Counted from the first letter of the stretch, positions 1-13,085 are shown. The stretch: DNA of 64,000 nucleotides from Undaria pinnatifida (GCA_012845835.1 JABAKD010000007.1:7714566-7778565), one strand, 5' to 3'. Notes: generated from the sequence alone by a model not told the origin. A program made the numbers and translations.

Positions 1-78
1 AGTAGCAGAGTCATTCATACAGCAACTCCGGCAGTGCAAGCACCATTACCCTGTCCCTCGAAGTGATGAAACACTAAC

Positions 79-324
79 CTGCCCCTGAAAGTGGTCAAAC
101 ATTCTCAGGTCAAAGCTGAACGCCCCCAAGTCATCATCGTTCCTTCTCGCCAGCACCGAATACGGGCACCCCGCCGAGCCCCGCCTACTACTCTCCCCGC
201 CACCACCACCGCCACCAGAAGCACCCGCCTCTTTCTCTTCCCCCTTCTCTTCCTGCTTCCCCTCCTCACCGAAGCGCGACACGACGACCGTGGTTTGCAG
301 TCGGCCCATATCGACTATGAGCAT
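79..324 (-). CDS. Candidate exon of an unrecognised protein (partial)
   Basis: Open minus-strand reading of about 82 codons, ending at a good donor (CAG then GTTAGT on the minus strand, exon edge at 79). The last residues read GAFSFDLRMFDHFQGQ, which looks like real protein. The middle is Gly/Ser/Glu-rich low complexity and the plus strand is also open there, which lowers confidence. The upstream acceptor is not clear; the ATG at 324 is only the first in the open stretch. No family is recognised. It could be a chance ORF in a purine-rich tract. Confidence 0.28.
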
Positions 325-404
325 CCTCTCGGGCGAGGAGCCAGGCGCGACAGGGTGCTTGCGTGCGTAGACAGTGCACAGGCAGTCGGAGGCAGGGAAA
401 ACCT

Positions 405-680
405 AACGAATTTCGAGGGGGAGGGCGGGACGGGGGAGGGATACGGCGGACAGGAGAAGGAGGGTCGATTGGCGCTTGACTGGGGGTTGGAGTTCGACAT
501 GAAATTTTGAGAGGGGGGCGGAGCACGATGGACAGGAAGAGGAGGGCTGATTGGAACTAGACTGAGCGTGGGATAACGATGTATAACTTCGAGAGGGGGC
601 CAGGGGGCGGGGGTATGGCGGACAGAAAGAGGAAGGCTGACTGGCGCTTGCCTGGGGGTGAGAGTTCGATATATACCGGC
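405..680 (+). repeat. Three-copy degenerate tandem repeat, period about 85-95 bp
   Basis: Units start near 408, 502 and 587. Each runs from a TTCGAGAGGGGG-like start through GGCGGACAGGA and GGAGGGCTGATTGG to a GAGTTCGAYAT-like end. The G-rich strand bias makes overlapping ORFs open on both strands; none is convincing. Confidence 0.6.
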
Positions 681-954
681 GGTGTCAGAAGCTAAACCAA
701 GTCCTCTGTTTCCGCAAGGCGTACGGTGGAAACAGCCTGGCGAGAGTGGCGTAGCTGAACTCCTCGTACAGCCATACGTTTCACAGAACACCCTCACAAG
801 AACGCATTTTTTCGGCCTGTCTGGCTTTGCTTAATGCCAAACACACAGTAGAAGTCACAATCTTGAATATATCGTCCATCTCGACTACCAGCAGCCACAT
901 CGCTAATCAAGTACACTTACTAGTTCGTGGAAATAGAATACTTCGAAGTACATC

Positions 955-1050
955 TGTAAAAACGCGCGGGCGGAGTATTACGCAGCCTGCAAAGATGAAT
1001 ATCGACCATTAGTTTGATCGAACTCAAAGCCAACGTATTTTGACCAATTT
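955..1050 (+). repeat. Dispersed repeat fragment related to family X tail
   Basis: The stretch AAAACGCGCGGG ... GTATTACGCAGCCTGCAAAG ... GATCGAACT reappears with changes at 5513-5605. It resembles the tail of family X (cgcgcgatcggagtatcac...cagcttgcaaagatgag). It is too diverged to define ends. Confidence 0.4.
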
Positions 1051-1066
1051 TATCAAATGTAACTCT

Positions 1067-1114
1067 TGTATCATCATCATCACCACCACCACCACCACCA
1101 CCACCACCACCACC
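1067..1114 (+). repeat. (CAT)n/(CAC)n trinucleotide repeat
   Basis: ATC/ATC/ACC triplets. Translated, it gives poly-His on + and poly-Trp or poly-Val on -, which extends neighbouring ORFs artificially. Confidence 0.9.
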
Positions 1115-1280
1115 GTACTGCCGTGACGGCTGAGGCCGATACCGCAGTGGCGCAGCTCGAGTCGCCGCAGAAGAGTTTGCACACCTTCGGGTCCGTGAAC
1201 CCGGCGATGCGAGCGGCGTCCAACAAGGCCCTCCTTTTGGCAGGCGTGTCCGACTCCGGGCTGGAGAAGCAACCCTTCAA
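1105..1280 (-). CDS. Candidate cysteine-containing exon, unrecognised
   Basis: Minus-strand reading after a GTTGCGCAG acceptor (exon edge 1280). It includes LLDAARIAGFTDPKVCKLFC followed by GDSSCATAVSA. The spacing of Cys residues and the GC-rich third positions look coding. The frame runs into the CAC triplet repeat without an obvious donor, so the 3' edge is unknown. The C-x3-5-C pattern near the end loosely recalls small secreted Cys-rich proteins, but I assign no family. The plus strand is also open here. Confidence 0.33.
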
Positions 1281-1499
1281 CTGCGCAACCGCTTCGTTAC
1301 CGTGGCCGGGACCTTTCTTCTCCGCCGCGCATGATCGCAGCTTGCACAAGTACCTGCACAGAATACGGGGGCGTGCCGGCAATGCTCACCCTTTCGGAAC
1401 TGCGAAATGTACCCCCCACTAATTCCCAGTACCTGGTAGGCTTTTCTCTCCAAAAACGCGAGTGCCGTTTCACAGAACCCAGTGCTTGTAAAAAGAACG

Positions 1500-2285
1500 C
1501 TACAAAAATAGTTAGGGTACAGAGTGGTATTGTACATTTGTTTGGAGTATGGGTATACGCTTGAAATGTATCAGGTAATGGTTGTAGCATGTACGCCGCA
1601 GAAAATGGCCGTGTCGGAAACAGAGCGGCATCGAGAGACCACTGCTGTGAACAGGGAATCTTAACCCTTTTACTACCGGAAAAAAGCAATACTAACTTCG
1701 AGTAGTTTATTCGCCGAAACGGGGTGCACCTTTCGATGGGGTAGTCCTGCTGGGAATTCAGAAACGATGTAAAAACAAATAAAAATATCTCCTATGACAA
1801 GCTTAATCAAATCATACAAAGCTGCAGCAAAGAGTCCTTGACGCCATTGAATAGAACGCGGTCGTGAGGCTGGTGAAGCAATCTTACATGGTCAACAGCT
1901 CCGTCCCGGTGAAAGTTTGCGGGCCGCTTTGTCGGTCGACGGTGACGGCTACTCCTCCTTGGGGTGCCCACAGCTCGCCTCAGAATGGGAATACGCTAGG
2001 TGCGCCGTCTGAGTCTTCTGGATCCAAGAGCTTGTACGAGCAAACAAGCAGAATATGGGGGGGAGGTTAGAACAAAGGACCAAGGCTGAGGTTGGGGGGG
2101 TTGACATCGGCGGGGGTACTCATTTTTTGCTCGCCTTGTAATTTGACCATTGACCACGCATCCCTTTCGAGACGGAAGGGTTAAACATAACGTTTTCAGA
2201 GCATTTTCTTTCAGCGACTCACGGCCACGTTCAGCGGCTCACGGCCACAAGCGCGAGTGGTTACCCGATGTATTGATTGGCAGCC
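1500..2285. other. Intergenic; one dispersed repeat, no gene seen
   Basis: No supported exon. The segment near 2100-2185 (tttgaccattgaccacgc, tttcgagac) is repeated near 46108-46195, in both cases downstream of a G run, so it is a dispersed repeat. CTCACGGCCAC occurs twice near 2218-2246. Confidence 0.5.
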
Positions 2286-2985
2286 GGGATGACCGCTTGT
2301 AAGGGAGAACTTCGGCGCTTCACTGTCGTTGATGGGCTCGGGGATGACACATCGGGCATCGAACTAACCTGGTGATGCCGGCATCATTTCGCCTCCCCAT
2401 CCCTAGCTACCGGTACATCCTTTCGATCCTCACACTGTCAGCCAGGATGGCGGCTGTTGAGGGAGAAGCTCGGCGCTTTATTGCCATTGATGGGTTCGGG
2501 GATCGCACAGTGGGCATCGAAGTAAATTGGTCATGCCGGCAACAGTGCTCCTTCTCATCCCTAGCTACATGGTTCTCATCCCTAGGTATTCGGTCATTCC
2601 TGCATCATCGGCAGCGTTTGCTTTCCACGGCTGAGAATGCCGTCAGTAACAATCACAGCCAGTTGGGGGAGCGACAGTAGTTGTGTGTCGACGCCCTTGT
2701 CTGTCAAACTCTACCGCAGGATGTATGTACGGGTCGACAACAAGCAAAAACTCTGCTCAATCATTGTCTACAAACCATACAAAGGATGTTTGTACTGATC
2801 GACGACAAACACGCTCTGTCCAACCAAAAGAAAAGGACCATTATTTCGTTTTGGCAGTGCACGTCGTGAGGTACATGGCTTGGTCTTCGTCTGGGCGGTT
2901 GGTTTCCTCTCCACTTAGCTTGTGACTTTCCTCGTGCCCTGCTTGATCATTGGACTCATCTGGTGGGTTATCAAAAGCGGCGAGC
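2286..2985 (+). repeat. Diverged duplicated segment, copy 1 (with a short partial copy at its start)
   Basis: This block recurs at 3350-3890 in the same orientation. Shared landmarks are CAGCCAGGATGGCGGCTG, GACGCCCTTGTCTSTCAAAC, CGTTTTGGCRGTGCACGTCG and TTCCTCTCC/TTCCTCCC followed by CGTGCCCTGCTTGAT. A partial copy of the first 120 bases lies at 2286-2405. Both copies read as similar peptides with different stops, so a decayed coding or mobile unit is possible. No family is recognised. Confidence 0.55.
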
Positions 2986-3349
2986 AGGGTGCCTCACGCC
3001 GCACCGCCACGCGTCAGCACATGCTGTCCCTAAGTGTGCTGGTGTAGTGCAGTGCGCTATGCGCGCCAGCGTACTGCGTCCGGCTGCGCTGCTGCGCTGT
3101 GAGTGCTATGGGGTTTCATGTAACTAGCGATCTGTAATAAAGCTACCAGTACCCAGCCCTACGAAATGCCTCACTACCGGCCTAGCTAGGGGTGGGAAAA
3201 TGCTATCTGATACCGGCATCACAAGTACAGTTAAATGTCCACTGTGTCGTTGTCGAGATCATCAACGGCAATGCAGCGCCGAAGATCTCCTTTAACGGTC
3301 GCCAACCTGGCTAACTGTGAAAGGATCGAGAGGAATAATTTTTATCCTT

Positions 3350-3890
3350 ACACTGTCAGCCAGGATGGCGGCTGGTGAGGGAGAACTTAGGTGCTTCATT
3401 GTCGTTTATGATCTCCGGCATGACACAGTGGACATCGCAGAAAACTGGTCAAAAAAGGCATCAGTTCGCCTTCCCTCCCAGTCCAGACCGATAGTCACGT
3501 ATTAGGCCATTCCTTCATCGCCGGTTGTGTTCGAGCGCGTGCTTTCTGCGGCTGGGAATACCGTCGGAAGAAAGCGCAACCGACTGAGGGACGATTCGTC
3601 CGCGTCGACGCCCTTGTCTCTCAAACCCTAACACAAGATTCTGTACGGGTCGGGAACAAACATAAACTCTGTCCAACCGTTGTCTCTAACACCTTCACAC
3701 AGCATGCGTGAGATCAACAGTACACTCTGTCCGATCATAAGAGACGGACCTCCCTTTCGTTTTGGCGGTGCACGTCGTGAGATACACGCCTTTGTCTTCA
3801 TCTGGGCGGTAGGTTTCCTCCCTGTTGAGCTCGCGACTTTTCCCGTGCCCTGCTTGATAATCGGCGCCGTCTGGTTCGTTTTGCATATGT
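3350..3890 (+). repeat. Diverged duplicated segment, copy 2
   Basis: Counterpart of 2440-2985, displaced by about 0.9 kb. The 3' part reads as a hydrophobic peptide (AVGFLPVELATFPVPCLII) that the first copy does not keep open, so it is probably not a functional protein. Confidence 0.55.
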
Positions 3891-3894
3891 AGAG

Positions 3895-6690
3895 GCGAGC
3901 ATGGTACCACACGCCATGTAGTGTGTGGTCTACCACAGCTGCCCCTTCGCCCCTTATTCCCACTGGCAATCGCTCAGAAGCTTGTTGGATGTCGAACATC
4001 GGATATCGGGCGTCCGGTAGAGGATGTCAATCTGAAGCCGGGACACTTATGTCCGATATGATAACCGACAGGAGTTCCGATTTGTCGGAACTTCCCATGC
4101 TGTCCCACACTCGCTTTCATGGCCAGGTCGGGTGCCAATGTCGACCAGCAGCTAAGGTTATATGCAATGCACTATTATATGGCAATAATATGCATCACGA
4201 AATGTGATAATGCTGGTATCAAGAAGTTGGTTGGCCAAGAACTTGATATATCAGTACATGCCTCATCCTATGTTCAAGTCGTTGGACTACGTTGGCTGCT
4301 TGACTGCTTCAGCTTCAAAACACGAGTTCCTCGTGCGGGTCTGACGCTGTGCTGCTGCGCTACTGTACTTAACAAGCAGTGGCGGTATAGCAGAAACGAG
4401 AACATTGAGTGTCACGGTCACACCCGAGTCGAGAGCGCGGCAAGTTTTGAGAATCGTCGTACTGACTCCGTCCTGGGATCACATGGCACCACGCGGAATA
4501 CTTCAAGCGCATAGCACATCATAAGCTGTCACCGACCCCCCACCCATGAAGAGCACTACAGTACTGCTGTACCCCATATTACGTCAAAAGTACCAGAACT
4601 CCTGTTGCTCTGTGATAGTACAGGATCGCCTTCAGCATCGCATCATGAGTAGTTCCTTGCGCGACAAGTGCGACGCCGTTCGCTGTTCAACGTAGCGCTG
4701 GGAATCTTATTAATATACACAGCAGCAATAAAATCGCGTTAGACGTCGCCCCTCGTTCATACACCCTCGATAGTATTTATTTCGAGTTTTTGACGTCGAA
4801 CGTGATTTCAAAACCGCATTGGCTCTTTCCTACGTAGCCAACGAGAAAATAGTCCTGCCATTGACGTGAGACTTATCGTTGACGCCAATGGTGATTGGCC
4901 AACAAACAGGGACCGACATCAGCAGTACTAAAAAAACACTGGCAAATATCATTAGCCTCACCTGTAATATGTCCCAGCCATGGTGTGCACAGCTCCGATT
5001 GTGGACTTAGGAGTGCTGGTTACCATAGACACGGCCGGCTCTCCGACAAGTCTTTCGCGACGCTTGAACGACACCAAATTAGGGGTGTCATGCCCGCCAA
5101 GCTCGCTACGAATTATCTCCCCTATGTGACCAAAATGAAGGACAAGAGGACAAGAGGCCACAAGGTAAAAAGGAAACAAGACGTAAGAACCATTGGTCCG
5201 TCTGCAGTCTGCAGTGCGTATGAATCCGACACAAATGGACCTCGAGACTACGAGTACATACGCAACGAACAGAGATACAAAACAATTTGGCGGCTGTGTC
5301 CACGTGTCCATCTATGAAAGGACACGAAGAATGAGAAGGGGAGCAGAGGGAAACGGAACCATTGATTCGTCTGGATGGAGCCTGAAATCTGGGTGTAATA
5401 TGGGATGGTGTGCGTATCGTTGCTACATTATTGCTGTTAATAATTGGTTATTGTTATTCACCCTCGCAAAATCCATGGCAGTCATATATTTTCATAGAGT
5501 AATACATTTACAAAAACGCGCGGCAGGTGCATCACGCAGCTTGCAACTATGAGTATCAACCCTTAAGTCAATCGAACTTTTACAGCTAACGTGACTAAAA
5601 CAGTTTTAAACACACTTACGACCTTCTTCCCTATGGTCGTTACCTGTTATGTTAAAAAAAATACCTTCTGGGTTGTACAGACTTCGAACATTGCACCTGC
5701 CGCCTGCTGCTGGGCCTTTCGATCGTTTGGGGCTATGGACTGAAAAGGTTTTAACTGATGGCGGGCGTTTGGAGTTTGGCCAGGTTATCAAAACGTCAGT
5801 TGTACGTCACACACACCAGGTATCTATCACAATAACACAACAGCAGCACAGCAGCAGCAACACAGCGGTACGGCGGCGCCGGCGTGCTTCTGTTGTTGCT
5901 TCTTTCTTCGATAATTTGCGTGTTGCTGAAAACATGGAGATTAAGATTTGCAATACTGTGTAGTACGGCGGCATGAAATAGAAAGTGTGCCATATGACAT
6001 TAGATATGAGCACCGGTACTCTGTGCATTCACAAGATGCCACTGTTGTTGTTGCTGCTGCTGCTGCGTGCGGTTTGTCCATCCCCAAACGCAGGCCGCGA
6101 GAGGGCTTGCTGTACTCTGCTGCTTCAGTGTGTCGCGGTCGGGGTTCGGCGCCTCTGGAGTTGTCGCTGCAGCGCGAGGTGTGGTCCTACCCACTCACGC
6201 ACGCCACATCAGCGACAACCAGCGGGCCATAACAACAACGGCATATCGCACCTCAAAATGCGCCGGCAGGTTGATACACATGGATGGTCACCGCCACCCA
6301 TCGGTGCATTTTCGTATTTACCGAGATTATCTGGAAATACTTTAATTTTGAAAAAGGTGGCAAACTACCAACGGACAATTTCCCAAAACGCATAAACTCT
6401 ATAACATTATAAGCTATCTCACACACTAGAGGCACGGAGAATAATACGGCTGCTGTGCTGTAGACTGCTGTCGTGAGTGTTGTTCAATCAAATTTCCACG
6501 TACCTCTTGTGCCTGGCGGTAGATTGGTTTTTATACTTACTACACGACAGTAGTAAACAGTGGGCTGTGGTACGCGCATCAAACGTGTTGAGAACAACAC
6601 ACAGCAATTTGAAGTTGCACCAGAATGCTTATACGCCGGGTTTAAGAAAGTCGTAGCTGCGGTAAACTTTCATATGCATGCATAACTGCT
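3895..6690. other. Intergenic; triplet runs, no gene supported
   Basis: ORFs of up to 140 codons exist but lack splice sites, conserved motifs or composition contrast. CAG/CAA runs lie near 5825-5865 and GTT/GCT runs near 6040-6068. A dispersed repeat fragment at 5513-5605 matches 955-1050. Confidence 0.5.
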
Positions 6691-6699
6691 ATAATGGCC

Positions 6700-6950
6700 T
6701 GCCACATATACAGGGAGTACACAAGAACTTGCGTACGAACGTGGTAGACCCAAGTAGACCACTCCAAAAGTTAACTCACACTACATAACACTTATGGTTT
6801 CATGCATACTGAATTCCAGAGATGTCTGGTTTTGTCCCCCTCAATGCGGGTTATAGTTTCCGTGCGCAGAACAAGGTTGAATGTCTTAGTCCTGTTGACC
6901 CTGGCATAAGCAGGGGAATCACCGACCTGTATCCTTCACGAGGGTATACG
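6700..6950 (+). repeat. Direct repeat: flank plus 5' half of a family X element
   Basis: Nearly the same sequence recurs at 9148-9395 (acaagaacttgcgtacgaac, gaccactccaaaagttaact, gttgaatgtcttagtcctgt). The X part begins near 6820. The copy stops at 6950, where LINE sequence begins; its missing 3' half resumes near 8325. Confidence 0.75.
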
Positions 6951-6951
6951 C

Positions 6952-7640
6952 TCGGATGGCGGAAACGAAAGGGCGACGACCACACCCTATCGCACGCCGA
7001 CGCGCTTGCCAAGACAGCTTCCGAGAGCATAGAGGCAATAGTGCGCAAACGGAGGATGTTGTTTGGGGGATTCGTAGCACGTGTGGGGGAGGAGCGTCTG
7101 CCACAGAGGGTGATGTTTGGGGAGCTTGTTGGGGGTAAGGGCTACTCAGGGGGGCAAGAGAAGAGGCTGGTGCATCTGAAGGACGATATGTCGGTCTTTG
7201 GAATGAAATTCGAAGCGTGGCGAAAGGCTGCTAAGAAGGCCGGCAGATGGTTTCGACGAGTAGAGGAGGGAGCCGAGTTGTTCATGCGGAAATGGCATGA
7301 GACGAAGAGACGCAGAGCTGCAGAGCGACGCGCAAAGGCCGCGGCAGCGCCATCCACCGTCGGCATCTCTAAGCGGCCGGGGGGAGGGAGGAGGGGGAAG
7401 AGGGGAAAGGGGGAGGGGGCGGGGGGGGGAGGGGGGGCGTCCTGCCCAAGAGACTAAAGTCTGGGTCTGGCCATCATCGTCCTGAAAATTGTGGGCCTTC
7501 CAATGGCCGTCACAAGTTGGCGTAAGGCCGCCCTGACTTCTTCGCCTTGTCGCTTCTCTCCCCAGTGCCATTGATGCACTTGATACCCTGTATGAGCCCA
7601 ATACTGTCTCAGTAAATTTCTAGGGTCTACTAGTATGAAG
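6952..7640 (+). mobile_element. Non-LTR retrotransposon (LINE-like) 3' fragment, copy 1
   Basis: Open reading to the stop at 7455-7457 gives a Lys/Arg-rich C-terminal tail with IEAIVRKRRMLFGGFVARVG, VMFGELVGG, a GGQEK motif and a final RRAAERRAKAAAAPSTVG stretch. From memory this tail belongs to RT-like ORFs widespread in brown algae; this is unverified. No RT catalytic motifs are present, so it is a 5'-truncated remnant. The ORF is open upstream to 6822 only because it reads through family X sequence. Homology with a second copy at 38835-38000 (-) continues past the stop through 'gggccttccaatggccgt' and the pyrimidine tract. Confidence 0.65.
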
Positions 7641-7994
7641 CTTTTTCTCTTTTCCTTTCCTTGCTGCCTCTTCTTGTCTTGTCTTTTCTTTTTTCTTCTT
7701 CCTGTCCGTTTTCGCTTTCTTTCATTTCATTTTCTTTTCTTTCTTCTCTTCTCTTCTCTTTTCTTTTTTTCCTGTCCGTTTTCGCTTTCTTTTCTTTTCT
7801 TTTTTTTCCTGTCCGTTTTCGCTTTCTTTCCTTTCCTTTTCTTTTCTTTCTTTTCTTTTCTTTCTTTTCTTTTCTTTCTTTTCTCTTCTTCTTTTCTTTC
7901 CTCTCTCTTCTTTTCTATTTTTCTTCTTTCGTTTCGTTTCGTTTCCTTTCCTTTCTCTTCTTTTCTTTTCTTTGTTTCTTTTTCCAATTGACTT
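7636..7994 (+). repeat. Polypyrimidine (T/C) tract inside the LINE 3' region
   Basis: About 350 bases of TTTTC/TTTCT repeats, with a longer internal repeat containing CCTGTCCGTTTTCGCTTTC three times (about 7702, 7771, 7810). In the other LINE copy (38050-38095, -) the same place holds only about 50 bases of tract, and both end at TTTCTTTTTCCAATTGA. The tract has therefore expanded here or contracted there. All long ORFs across it are artefacts. Confidence 0.85.
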
Positions 7995-8324
7995 GCGTCT
8001 GACGTGCGTGTGCATAGTGATAGGTGCTACGTGTAATATATACGTGGTAGTATTTCTTGGGTGGCAAGCGGTATAATCGGTTTTTCCAGGCGCGAGTAGT
8101 GAGATGTATGCAGCAGTATGGACCTGGCACATCGTAGGCTAACTCCCGATTTCACTTTTTATATGTTTCTGGCGGAGGCATGAATTGCGTCAGCTGTGAT
8201 ATATACGTACCACCTTTGGTTTGTTTGTGTTTTTTCCCTGAAGTATTCCTTAGCTCCAGAATGACTGGAGCCTGTCCTGTGACCACGGGTTTGATAATGC
8301 TAGTTAATGTGAGACAACAAGAGC

Positions 8325-8446
8325 AAAAACAACAACACCCCCGCAACACTTGCGATGGAAGTATCACACGCAGCTTGCAAAGCTGAGTTTTGACCAAAAA
8401 AACGTTCGGTCGATCTCACATCTGAAGTGTATTTTTCGTTTTTTTA
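8325..8446 (+). repeat. Family X element, 3' half displaced by LINE insertion
   Basis: Contains GTATCACACGCAGCTTGCAA and the GATCTCACATCTGAAGTGTA tail of family X. Joined conceptually with 6820-6950 it reconstitutes an X element like the one at 9264-9498. Confidence 0.65.
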
Positions 8447-8449
8447 AAT

Positions 8450-9147
8450 ATATCAAGCGCTCAGTGTTGGCCCCCACGAGGTAGCCTGATTGTCCCGAGA
8501 AAACTGGTGGCCATGTACGGCTCACGCTTTAAGTGGTGCCCGTTCTAACACGTCGACTCTTCGGAAGAATTGACCCATCCGGGAATTTCTTGTTGCTGTA
8601 GTCCGATTAACATTCAAACACTTTCATTTTCTTGAATTATGGAGAAAGTCGTTCCGCGGTTTTCACGATATTAATTAGGACATTCCCAACACCTTTACAC
8701 AGGTGAGCTAACATTTGTGGCTTGCGCGTGCTCCACCAGGAAATGACCACGGAGGCTCTCTGGATTACCAAAAACAATCGGCTATTCGGCAACGTGCACC
8801 TTTGATCATTCAGTATTAGCGCAAGAGCTCCATCTGTAGGAGTGCAGGGGTCTGGCGTTTTGGATGCACGCTTAGTTTGCGTATCCCTGGTAGTGTGTGA
8901 GAGTTGCGTTCGAAGAGCTTGAGTTAGGATTAAGTGTGCACGCCCGACGCCTGATGCAGAACGCCAGATCTTACTCGTCGGTCTTCATTCGATCCATAGA
9001 GGTGTGGGAGTGTGCCTTTGCATTACATTAATGACAGAAGAGAGATCGCTTCGGAACAGTAACGATCGACGTCCACCGCATGTTCCATCATGACTCGACA
9101 GCACAAACAACCCAGCATCAGGCCTGGGCTGGACCTCCGCTGGCCTG
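8450..9147. other. Intergenic; nothing recognised
   Basis: Unique-looking sequence without repeats or exon-like ORFs that I can support. Confidence 0.5.
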
Positions 9148-9498
9148 CCAGATGTACAGAGAGTACACAAGAACTTGCGTACGAACCTGGTAGACCCAAG
9201 TAGACCACTCCAAAAGTTAACTCGCACTATATAACACTTCCTGTGCCATGCACACTGAATTGCACAGATGTCTGGTTTTGTCCCCTCAATGCGGGTTGTA
9301 CAGTTCACGTGCGCAGAACAAGGTTGAATGTCTTAGTCCTGTTGACCCTGGCATTAACAGGGGAGTCGCCGACCTGTATCCTTCACGAGGGTACACACAC
9401 CCCGTAACACGCGCGATCGAAGTATCACACGCAGCTTGCAAAGCTGAGTCTTGATCAAAAGATCTTTTGGGACGATCTGACAGCTGAAGTGTATTCTG
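9148..9498 (+). repeat. Direct-repeat flank plus complete family X element
   Basis: 9148-9263 matches the flank at 6700-6819. 9264-9498 is an uninterrupted X element, with a TGTCTGGTTTTGTCCCCTC-type start, GTTGACCCTGGC, CACGCGCGATCG and the GACAGCTGAAGTGTATTC tail. Confidence 0.7.
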
Positions 9499-9598
9499 TC
9501 ACTTTGTAAATAGTACCAGGTAGGCTACAACAGCATCAACCATATTATCTGGGTCGTCCCTACCTCCATTTCCGGTACACCCGAACCAATTACATTGC

Positions 9599-10098
9599 NN
9601 NNNNNNNNNNNNNNNNNNNNNNNNNNNNNNNNNNNNNNNNNNNNNNNNNNNNNNNNNNNNNNNNNNNNNNNNNNNNNNNNNNNNNNNNNNNNNNNNNNNN
9701 NNNNNNNNNNNNNNNNNNNNNNNNNNNNNNNNNNNNNNNNNNNNNNNNNNNNNNNNNNNNNNNNNNNNNNNNNNNNNNNNNNNNNNNNNNNNNNNNNNNN
9801 NNNNNNNNNNNNNNNNNNNNNNNNNNNNNNNNNNNNNNNNNNNNNNNNNNNNNNNNNNNNNNNNNNNNNNNNNNNNNNNNNNNNNNNNNNNNNNNNNNNN
9901 NNNNNNNNNNNNNNNNNNNNNNNNNNNNNNNNNNNNNNNNNNNNNNNNNNNNNNNNNNNNNNNNNNNNNNNNNNNNNNNNNNNNNNNNNNNNNNNNNNNN
10001 NNNNNNNNNNNNNNNNNNNNNNNNNNNNNNNNNNNNNNNNNNNNNNNNNNNNNNNNNNNNNNNNNNNNNNNNNNNNNNNNNNNNNNNNNNNNNNNNNN
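9599..10098. other. Assembly gap
   Basis: Exactly 500 N characters, so the true length is probably unknown. ORFs crossing it are meaningless. Confidence 0.99.
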
Positions 10099-10595
10099 AT
10101 TCCACAGGCACAACATGCCGGGTAAACCACCGACCCTCAGCCAGCGCTGTAGAGGAACTTACATCAGTACTCTGTAGTAGTGTTGTTGCTATCTGTCGTG
10201 GTGCTACAACAACAACCTCATACAATGACACTACTACGAGACCAGACTTTAGTTTTTAGCTGTGCTGCTTGCTGCTGCTGTCTCAGACATAGCCCACGTA
10301 GATAACGACAAAGGCAGCAGTGCTACAAAACGGCGGTGGCACATCAATATATCCACCAACTACCACTTCGTAGTACTAATATTGTGCTAGCTAGGTACTG
10401 CTGCAGTATGATACTGGTTCAAAGTAGGGCGCGCAGCGGGTACAGCGGTACGTACTGGTTTCTTATGAGGTATGCAGCAGGTAGGTACGCAGGGGCCTCA
10501 CGCACGCAATAAAAGGATCGCCAGAGAAAGCTGCACCTCCAGGAAGAAAAATATGGCAGTACTGCTATCAACACAGGACAGCAGCAACAACATCG
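10099..10595. other. Intergenic; CTG/CAA-rich, no gene seen
   Basis: Short GTTGTTG, CAACAACAACC and TGCTGCTG runs lead into the CAA array. No exon is supported. Confidence 0.5.
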
Positions 10596-11638
<1,043 letters not shown>

Positions 11639-13085
11639 GACGAATTGCTCGATGTACGGCAGTGGGCCTCGCCGAATACAAGCGTTGTTTTGTATGATGA
11701 GTCACAGACGCAGACTGGCGATTTTCGACTTTCGGAGTTTTCACCAACAACCGGGCACGTCGGTACGGCAATTTCAACCGTGACATCACAACCATGATTG
11801 ACACTGTCGAGACCGCGGTTTGACTTTGTACTGACCGACCCATATATCCAGTTATATTCTTACTGGCGTTGACGCGCCTGCAGTTCTGACCGGTCAAAAG
11901 GTTTTTGGAGACGGCGAATTGACGCTTTGACCAAGTGTACTTGTTATACACCAGAACAGGTATGACCTGAAGAGGTCTTGACGGGCTGAGTGACAAATCT
12001 TCTTGTTCTGGCATTCGGTTTCAGGAATCAATTCCACTCACACATACACACATACACAAGCTCTGCGCGTTTCGAGAGACCGGCATGAAGAACAGAATGT
12101 CAGGTACCAGATAAGTCTACAGCAGTATAAGTAAATTATTAAAAAACTGCGTTGTAAAGCACCGCAAGAATGAGGAATATCATCAGTAGAATTTCCAGAA
12201 TTTCCAGTTGAACTCGTTGAGAAATGACCGAGATTTGTTCCCGATTTTGGTCTCAGGATCTACAAGAACAAAAACTTTCTGGGAAGAACAACTTCTTCGA
12301 AAGGATTTCTTTGATATTCGTCTAGACTGGACTATACAAGTATATTGTGATTGTTGGGAACGGATATACTCATGGTTGGCACCGCCGTGTACTTTTTCGG
12401 ATCCATTTTGAAAGTTGGAAGGACCAAGCGAACACACGCAACAAGCTGCCCACCGACGATCACTTCTCTACTTCTCCACTCCCATCACCAAACCTACCTA
12501 CGTGCCAACGTCTAGGAATCATCATCTACAGCAGCAACCACAACACAGGTGCTTGGTTAGTCTAGAGCGTTCTATAGTGCGGTAGACTTTAGGCAGCGCA
12601 CCCAGAAGTGGGGCGCTTGCTTTGCTTGGCCTGCCTGTAGTGCTTGCGCTGTTTTTGACATGTTACAGCAAGCAGCAGCGGTGCGGAGCATGTATTGTGG
12701 TATTCGACTGCAGCATATTACCGCACCCAGTACGTCACCTCACCACGAGCGGCAATCTACGTACCTTGATATCATTTTTTGCTATACTTGTACTGGTATG
12801 AACTCTCTAGGTGCAGCCGACCGCAAAGAAACAGGTCGTGTGATACCGCTCAGCAGCGGTAAGCTGCTGCTGCTGCTGCCGGTGCCGCTCCTGCGCAAGG
12901 GCACGCAGGATGTGTAGTATGCCATCGAAGTCGTTCTCACAGATCTGTCGAGTTTTGCACAACAGCAGCAGTGCTCTTGTGCATCCCTCCTCACCCCAAG
13001 ACCAACGGTGCTCGGCTAGATGACATATTTCCGCGCACCGCTGTACCCGTATTAATTTATTTTTTAATTTTTATGAATTATTATT
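11639..13085. other. Intergenic upstream of the WSC-CAP gene
   Basis: No exon recognised. GCTGCTGCTGCTGC lies near 12861. A strongly AT-rich stretch (13050-13085) precedes the gene and may belong to its promoter region; no defined TATA or initiator element can be called. Confidence 0.4.

Noticed and set aside
6822-6951. N-terminal 43 residues of the 211-codon LINE ORF
   Set aside because: This part is family X repeat sequence, also present at 9264 without the LINE; not ancestral protein.
7635-8132. Phe/Ser/Leu-rich 'membrane protein' ORFs and Lys/Glu-rich ORFs opposite
   Set aside because: Pyrimidine tract of the LINE 3' region; absent from the other copy at the same length.
9499-10231. ORFs across the N gap
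   Set aside because: Composed of unknown residues.
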